Source: Neobacillus driksii (GTDB lineage Bacteria > Bacillota > Bacilli > Bacillales > Cytobacillaceae). Taken from it: 64,000 nt of DNA. Shown here in pieces: positions 58,981 through 64,000 of this stretch. The translations under genes were made by a program, and so were the position numbers. A model generated the notes under the pieces. The model did no database searches. It worked only from the letters and a program-made list of their open reading frames with translations, and was not told the DNA's origin. Location: assembly GCF_013409995.1 (NCBI RefSeq), contig NZ_JACCBX010000001.1, forward strand, positions 1 to 64,000, written 5' to 3'. Numbering within the stretch: the stretch's first letter is position 1; the number at the start of each line of letters is the position of its first letter.

Positions 58981-60255
58981 ATGAAGCCAATGACCGCTAT
59001 CATAATTGGGGCAGGTGACAGAGGGCTAAGAGCTTATGCTCCATATGCGATAGAGTATCCGAATGAATTAAAGATTATCGGTGTGGCAGAGCCGAATAGT
59101 GAAAGAAGAATAAAATTTCAACAAGCACATCATATTTCTCATGAACATTGCTATGAGAACTGGGAAGACGTATTGAATCTTGATAAGAGAATTGCAGATA
59201 TTGCCATAATCTGTACACTTGACCGCTTTCACTTTAAACCGACCATGAAGGCATTGGAGTTGGGTTATCATGTTCTTTTGGAAAAACCGATGTCCCCCGA
59301 TCCAGTGGAATGCATTGCGATGGAACAAGCCGCCAAAAAATACAATCGACAGCTTACGATCTGCCATGTATTAAGGTATACCGAATTTTGGGCGACGATT
59401 AAAAAGATGATTTCTCAAGGAGAAATCGGTGAAGTTGTTTCCCTGCAATTAAATGAAAATGTAGAAGTGATGCACATGTCTCACAGCTTTGTACGCGGTA
59501 ATTGGAATAATAAAGAAAAATCGAGCCCGATGATTCTGCAAAAATCTTGTCATGATATGGATATTATATCTTTTGTGCTGGGCAAGGATTGTAAAAGGGT
59601 TAGTTCCTATGGATCCCTTATGCATTTTAAGGAAGAAAATGCACCCATCGGAGCACCAATGCGATGTTTAGATGGCTGTCCTGCCGAACTGGAATGTCCT
59701 TTCCATGCTGGCAAGTATTATCTTGGTGAAGGCAAAGGATGGGCAAGGAAATTCACAGAAGACCATACGAATGAAGGTATCATAAAAGCATTGAATGAAA
59801 CACATTATGGAAGATGTGTATACCGCTCCGATAATAATGTTGTGGACCATCAAGTCGTAAATATGGAATTTGAGGGCGGAGCAACAGCGACCTTTAGTAT
59901 GTGTGGCTTTACGAGGGAACAAACACGGATGGTCCAAATTATGGGGACAAAAGGCGAGATACGTGGAAACATGGCAGAAAACAGTATTTCCATTTTTGAT
60001 TTTCTATCAAAACATGAAACCGTCATCCACTTTAACAAGCCGATTGGAGGACATGGCGGAGGAGATAAGGGCATCATTCGAACGTTTCTGAGTGAAATTC
60101 AAAATGGCAGCAAACGGGATAGTGTTTCTTCCGCATCGGCATCGGTAAGAAGCCACCTAATGGCATTTGCAGCTGAGGAATCAAGGTTAAATCATGGTCA
60201 ATCTATTGCGATTGAAGAATATTATCAGCGTTTGGTTGAAAATATTCAATTATAG
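58981..60255 (+). CDS. Gfo/Idh/MocA-family oxidoreductase
   Basis: 424 residues. N-terminal Rossmann fold (IIGAGDRGLRAYAPYA) and the EKPMSPDP motif near 100 hold the dinucleotide. C-terminal Gfo/Idh domain with HVLRYTEFW near 125 and HDMDIISFVLG near 190. An added cysteine-rich stretch (MRCLDGCPAELECPFHAGKYY) near 225 could bind a metal. The sugar is unknown. I use the ATG at 58981 (AAGGAGG upstream) and reject the in-frame start at 58900 inside the fucosidase gene. Last gene of the operon. Confidence 0.92.
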   Translation: MKPMTAIIIGAGDRGLRAYAPYAIEYPNELKIIGVAEPNSERRIKFQQAHHISHEHCYENWEDVLNLDKRIADIAIICTLDRFHFKPTMKALELGYHVLLEKPMSPDPVECIAMEQAAKKYNRQLTICHVLRYTEFWATIKKMISQGEIGEVVSLQLNENVEVMHMSHSFVRGNWNNKEKSSPMILQKSCHDMDIISFVLGKDCKRVSSYGSLMHFKEENAPIGAPMRCLDGCPAELECPFHAGKYYLGEGKGWARKFTEDHTNEGIIKALNETHYGRCVYRSDNNVVDHQVVNMEFEGGATATFSMCGFTREQTRMVQIMGTKGEIRGNMAENSISIFDFLSKHETVIHFNKPIGGHGGGDKGIIRTFLSEIQNGSKRDSVSSASASVRSHLMAFAAEESRLNHGQSIAIEEYYQRLVENIQL

Positions 60256-60290
60256 TCTTATTTAATATGATCACATGTTACTGATTCGAT

Positions 60291-60356
60291 CAGGCATGGT
60301 GGTACAGTTGAAAGAATTTCAATTCTTTTGATTTGTTACCGCATGCCTTTTTTTGT
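60291..60356 (+). terminator. Terminator at the end of the importer-hydrolase operon
   Basis: AGGCATG..GGTA pairs with TTACCGCATGCCT around an inner AAGAATTTCAATTCTT hairpin, then seven T. Confidence 0.85.
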
Positions 60357-60520
60357 TGATGTAAAGAGGGATCTAAAAATATGTGAAAGGAGGTGGTAAA
60401 TGTTTTTCAATGGGGTAGGGGATATAAAAAAAATCATCGTTTATTAAAATAGGAAAATAAACAGCTTTCTATCATTATTTTTAGGAAATACAAAACAGGG
60501 GAATGTTAGGAGGAATTTGT

Positions 60521-63500
60521 ATGAACGAATGTTCGAAAAAGAGGTTGGTCACTTTGGTGTTTGCTGCGTTTTTAAGTTTGTTGCTAATGGTCAAGTTCGA
60601 AGGAACAGCTAGTAAAATAGTAAAAGCAGAAGAGCCTGAACCTATACTTAATCTCGCATCAAATAAGCCAGTGACTTATTCGGGGGTTGAAGGTGGTAAA
60701 GTAAACGGTAGTTGGAAGTATCCACAGTTTGTAGGGGAAAAAGCGGTTGATGGAGACGTAATGACGAGATGGTCTGCGGATAAAATGGATAAGCAATGGC
60801 TCGTTGTAGACTTAGGCCAGGAGCAACCTATACAAATGGTTACAATCCAATTCCATGCAGAGAGCCCTGATTACGAGGTGCAGGTTTCTGCTGATGGTAT
60901 CACTTATCAATCAGTGTTTAAAGAATTGAATGGTTCACAAGGGGGAGCGGTCACGAAGAATATTTCTTTTGAAGCCAAGAGTGTTAGATATGTTAAGTAT
61001 TCTCAGAACAAACAGTGGAGGCATGCTTCAAATGGTCAATATTATGGTTCATCGATTAAGGAGCTTGAAGTTTTTAAAGAAGTACCACAAGTAACCGATG
61101 TACAACTAGAGGATACTGAAATCCAGTTAACACCTGGCATGCAACAACAACTGACTTATACTATCACCCCTGGATATTTGACTTCAACTGAACAAGTTGA
61201 ATGGGCATCTTCTAATCAGGCGGTTGCAACAGTCTCTGAAAAAGGTCTCGTTCGTGCGTTACATGAAGGAAAAGCGATAATCAGTATCACAACATCGAAT
61301 GGGAAAAAAGCAGAGGCAATGCTAGAGGTTGTGGCTGAAAAAGCTCAATATGTTCAAATGCGCAATCGTTGGAGAGAACAATTGGTCGGACCAGTTGATT
61401 TAAATACAGAAGATAAAGATGTAAAATCATACGTAAACAAGCTTTCCGCCACAGCAGAAGAACTTTGGGCATCGTTGAATAAAGATGACAATCGAATGTA
61501 TTTATGGCCAAGACTTTCAACTGATACCGTATCAGCAGATTATACAACGCAGTTCAATCATTTAAAGAAATTAGCTTTAGCATACAGCATAGAAGGAAGT
61601 ACGCTTCAAGGGAACGAAGCGCTTCGTAATGATTTGTTCGATGCATTCGATTTCATGGTCACAACGAAAAAATATAATGGCAGCTATTATACTGGGAATT
61701 GGTGGGATTGGCAAATCGGGAGCACACAACCATTTGTTGATGCTCTGATTCTTCTCCGAGACGAACTATTGAATACGCCGGAGGGCTCAAATCGTTTGGC
61801 GATGTATGCGAATGCAATAGGTGGGTACGCCTCTGATCCTGCAAAACAATGGCCATCGTACACAGCTACCGGTGCAAATCGTACTGATATTGGAATTTCA
61901 GTATTGGGGACCGCCTTATTAACAGAGCAAGATGCCAAGATGGAGCTTGTACAACAAAAGGTTCCTGACGTATTCAAAATGGTTAAATCAGGGGACGGAC
62001 TTTATCAAGATGGATCTGTTATCCAACACGTGAACCATGCGTACACGGGAAGCTATGGGAATGAGTTGTTGAAAGGAGTAGGGCGCATCCAGTCGATTGT
62101 AGCAGGGACGGAGTGGGAAATGAAAGATGCTTCAATCAAAAATGTCTTTCAGACGATTCGAAATGGATATATTCCTCTCATGTACCGTGGGCAGATGATG
62201 TCAATGGTCAATGGTAGAAGTATTTCACGAGCACCATTCACCAATCCATTCACAACTGAGTATGCAGCGGGTTCTGAGACAATCGCCAATACATTATTGA
62301 TCAGCCAATTTGCTAGTATGCAAGATCAACTATACTTTAAACAAGCCGTAAAATCTTGGCTGACAACGTCAAAGAATGCCTATAATTACTTTGAGAACGC
62401 ACGTGATTTAGGAGCTTTGTTAGCAGCGAAGGAAGTGGTAAGCAATGATTCAATTATTGCTGCAAATCCGTTCAAAGGAATGAAAGTATACGGTTCTATG
62501 GCGCGAGCTGTACAAGTGAGAGATTCGTATGCTATCGGCATCAGTATGTATTCAAAACGCATCGCCAATTATGAGTATGGCAATACAGAGAACAAACATG
62601 GATGGCATACCGGAGACGGGATGCTGTATGTATACAATCACGATTCTAAGCAATTTAATGAGGGATATTGGCCAACTATAGACCCGTATCGTTTACCTGG
62701 GACAACGGTAGACACGAAACCACTGGCAGACGGCGCCGCACAATCGAAGACCTCGCCGCAAACATGGGTTGGTGGTGCGACCAATGGGCAGATTGGTGCA
62801 GTCGGTATGTACTTGAATAAAACGAATCTTCAACTCGGTATGGATTTACGTGCAAAAAAATCATGGTTTTTACTAAACGACTCTATTGTCGCCCTAGGGG
62901 CAGATATTCAGGGACAGACGGAATATTCGATTGAGACCATTGTAGAAAATCGTTTGGTCAAAGACGAAGTGTTTAATTTGAATAATAAACAAATATCTAA
63001 TGAAGCTCAAACTATTGATTTAGATGAACACGCTTGGGGGCATTTAGCCGGTAAGACAGAAGAAGAGAGCATTGGCTACTATTTTCCTCAAAAGACATCT
63101 TTAACAATTCAAAAAGAAACAAGAGAAGGGAAATACGCCGATATTAACGGATACTTCAATAATGACCAAACCTATACAAATGATTATGTAAAATTACTGA
63201 TCAATCATGGACAAAACGTAAAAGATGCAACCTACGCTTATGTACTACTCCCGGGGCAATCAGCACATAATACGAAATTGTATGCCAAAAAGAACACTTT
63301 AGAAATTCTTTATAATAATCCATCAATTCAAGCGGTTAAAGAACTAGAAAGCGCTACATTACTAGCAAATATTTGGTCGGAGAATGGTGGTACTGTGGAT
63401 GGGATTACAGTAGATAAGCCTGCTTCTATCGTCACGACAGAGGAAGATGGCAAGCTGGTCATTTCGATTTCTAATCCAACGCATTCAGACACGCAGATTC

Positions 63501-63700
63501 AGTTAAATATAAATCGTGATAATATTACGCTGCTTTCAAGCGACGATACAGTAACACAAACCGAGAAGGGATATGAAATAGATACGACCGGAGCAGCCGG
63601 TTCGACGCACCGACTCGAGTTCAAGGTTCCTGAACTCGAAAAGAAATGTCACCCACCTAAAAGTAAAAAAGCCGATTCGAATGCCTACAAAGGATGTTAA
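60521..63700 (+). CDS. Secreted PL8 polysaccharide lyase with CBM32 and Big2 domains
   Basis: About 1059 residues. A signal peptide (LVFAAFLSLLLMVKFEGTAS) is followed by an F5/8-type C CBM32 (about 45-190, NLASNKPVTYSG). A Big2 bacterial immunoglobulin domain comes next (about 195-280, VTDVQLEDTEIQLTPG). The PL8 alpha/alpha toroid starts near 300 (NRMYLWPRLSTDTVSADYT, YYTGNWWDWQIG) and contains the catalytic His/Tyr in HVNHAYTGSYG (about 503-513). Beta-sandwich domains end the protein. PL8 enzymes split hyaluronan, chondroitin or xanthan by beta-elimination, which the GH88 product clears. No LPXTG anchor. ATG 60521 with GGAGG; an upstream in-frame ATG is rejected. Confidence 0.93.
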   Translation: MNECSKKRLVTLVFAAFLSLLLMVKFEGTASKIVKAEEPEPILNLASNKPVTYSGVEGGKVNGSWKYPQFVGEKAVDGDVMTRWSADKMDKQWLVVDLGQEQPIQMVTIQFHAESPDYEVQVSADGITYQSVFKELNGSQGGAVTKNISFEAKSVRYVKYSQNKQWRHASNGQYYGSSIKELEVFKEVPQVTDVQLEDTEIQLTPGMQQQLTYTITPGYLTSTEQVEWASSNQAVATVSEKGLVRALHEGKAIISITTSNGKKAEAMLEVVAEKAQYVQMRNRWREQLVGPVDLNTEDKDVKSYVNKLSATAEELWASLNKDDNRMYLWPRLSTDTVSADYTTQFNHLKKLALAYSIEGSTLQGNEALRNDLFDAFDFMVTTKKYNGSYYTGNWWDWQIGSTQPFVDALILLRDELLNTPEGSNRLAMYANAIGGYASDPAKQWPSYTATGANRTDIGISVLGTALLTEQDAKMELVQQKVPDVFKMVKSGDGLYQDGSVIQHVNHAYTGSYGNELLKGVGRIQSIVAGTEWEMKDASIKNVFQTIRNGYIPLMYRGQMMSMVNGRSISRAPFTNPFTTEYAAGSETIANTLLISQFASMQDQLYFKQAVKSWLTTSKNAYNYFENARDLGALLAAKEVVSNDSIIAANPFKGMKVYGSMARAVQVRDSYAIGISMYSKRIANYEYGNTENKHGWHTGDGMLYVYNHDSKQFNEGYWPTIDPYRLPGTTVDTKPLADGAAQSKTSPQTWVGGATNGQIGAVGMYLNKTNLQLGMDLRAKKSWFLLNDSIVALGADIQGQTEYSIETIVENRLVKDEVFNLNNKQISNEAQTIDLDEHAWGHLAGKTEEESIGYYFPQKTSLTIQKETREGKYADINGYFNNDQTYTNDYVKLLINHGQNVKDATYAYVLLPGQSAHNTKLYAKKNTLEILYNNPSIQAVKELESATLLANIWSENGGTVDGITVDKPASIVTTEEDGKLVISISNPTHSDTQIQLNINRDNITLLSSDDTVTQTEKGYEIDTTGAAGSTHRLEFKVPELEKKCHPPKSKKADSNAYKGC

Positions 63701-63822
63701 TGATAATTTTTAAATCCGACATGGAAGTTTTTCATGCTTGGATTTAGATAAAATGGCTCTGTTTTAAAAAAGAATAACTTCTTTAAAAAAGTTTAACATT
63801 TAAAACAAAGTCAAACGATTAG

Positions 63823-63852
63823 ATCCTCCTAAGTCTTGTTATTTAGGAGGAT
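63823..63852 (+). terminator. Hairpin after the PL8 gene
   Basis: ATCCTCCTAA pairs with TTAGGAGGAT over a 10-nt loop, then an AT-rich stretch. It may be a terminator or, being close to the next gene, a translation-control stem since it contains TAGGAGG. Confidence 0.6.
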
Positions 63853-63970
63853 ATTTAATTTATTCATATTAATAACTAATAATCACGTTTTCTAAGTTGT
63901 TGGGTTGATTGTACAAGTACAGGTGATATAATTTAGTTTAATAAGTATGTTTTGGAGGCAAGGTTAAAAA

Positions 63971-64000
63971 ATGAAACCATTGCAGCATGAAAGTTTAATT
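63971..64000 (+). CDS. Start of an unidentified gene, cut by the window edge
   Basis: ATG with TTGGAGG eleven bases upstream, reading MKPLQHESLI to the last base. Too short to identify. Confidence 0.6.
   Translation, partial: MKPLQHESLI

Overview
The window looks like chromosome of a low-GC, endospore-forming Bacillaceae (Bacillus/Neobacillus-like; genus is inference). Support: AGGAGG-type ribosome binding sites, a 5S end followed by a 20-gene tRNA cluster, a PerR-type box before ahpCF, a Spo0E-like protein, the YvrJ/DUF2922/DUF1659 trio, and Lpl/Ytc/Yes-type carbohydrate genes.

1-2600: 3' end of 5S rRNA and 20 complete tRNA genes, with a duplicated 5' half of tRNA-Phe. 2600-26900: mostly housekeeping genes: a BCCT osmolyte transporter, ahpC-ahpF, a carboxynorspermidine pathway pair behind a long structured leader that ends in a terminator, a LysM-3D protein, a glutamine-type ABC importer, a HIT protein, an AraC regulator fused to a degenerate GH39 domain, a NorB-like efflux pump next to an M20 amidohydrolase, an aldo/keto reductase, a class V aminotransferase, a DUF2207 protein and a LOG protein. 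Two arrays of the same 52-bp repeat family (7 and 11 units) sit between genes here, and a third degenerate single copy lies near 34.36 kb.

26900-32800: a LacI-regulated sugar locus. A TIM-barrel isomerase, a KdgK-type kinase and an ACS-family transporter form one operon, and hxlA-hxlB another. Both promoters carry a pair of 12-bp LacI-type palindromes at the same 13-bp pitch just after the -10, so they look like one regulon controlled by the LacI gene between them.

33100-35500: small sporulation or hypothetical genes, orphan terminators and a decayed AraC-regulator remnant. 35600-41800: an L-fucose catabolic operon of the non-phosphorylating route (lactonase, two-part UxaA-type dehydratase, two SDRs, a fumarylacetoacetase-family hydrolase, fucose mutarotase) with a GntR/HutC regulator. 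The large dehydratase subunit has an apparent one-base frameshift.

41900-63700: a glycan and glycoprotein harvesting locus. It holds two tandem secreted M60 (enhancin-like) peptidases, a membrane AraC/YesN-type regulator, an Lpl-type ABC importer without its own ATPase, a DUF2264 protein, a GH88 unsaturated glucuronyl hydrolase, a DUF624 protein, a GH29 alpha-L-fucosidase, a Gfo/Idh oxidoreductase and a secreted PL8 lyase with CBM32 and Big2 domains. The fucose operon and the importer operon share promoter architecture (an upstream block, TAGAAA-17-TATGAT, a 136-137 bp offset). In both, it lies after the 3' end of an AraC regulator, intact at 49.6 kb and decayed at 35.4 kb. My reading is that PL8 and GH88 cut uronic-acid glycans such as hyaluronan or chondroitin, M60 cuts glycoprotein backbones, GH29 frees fucose, and the fucose operon burns it.
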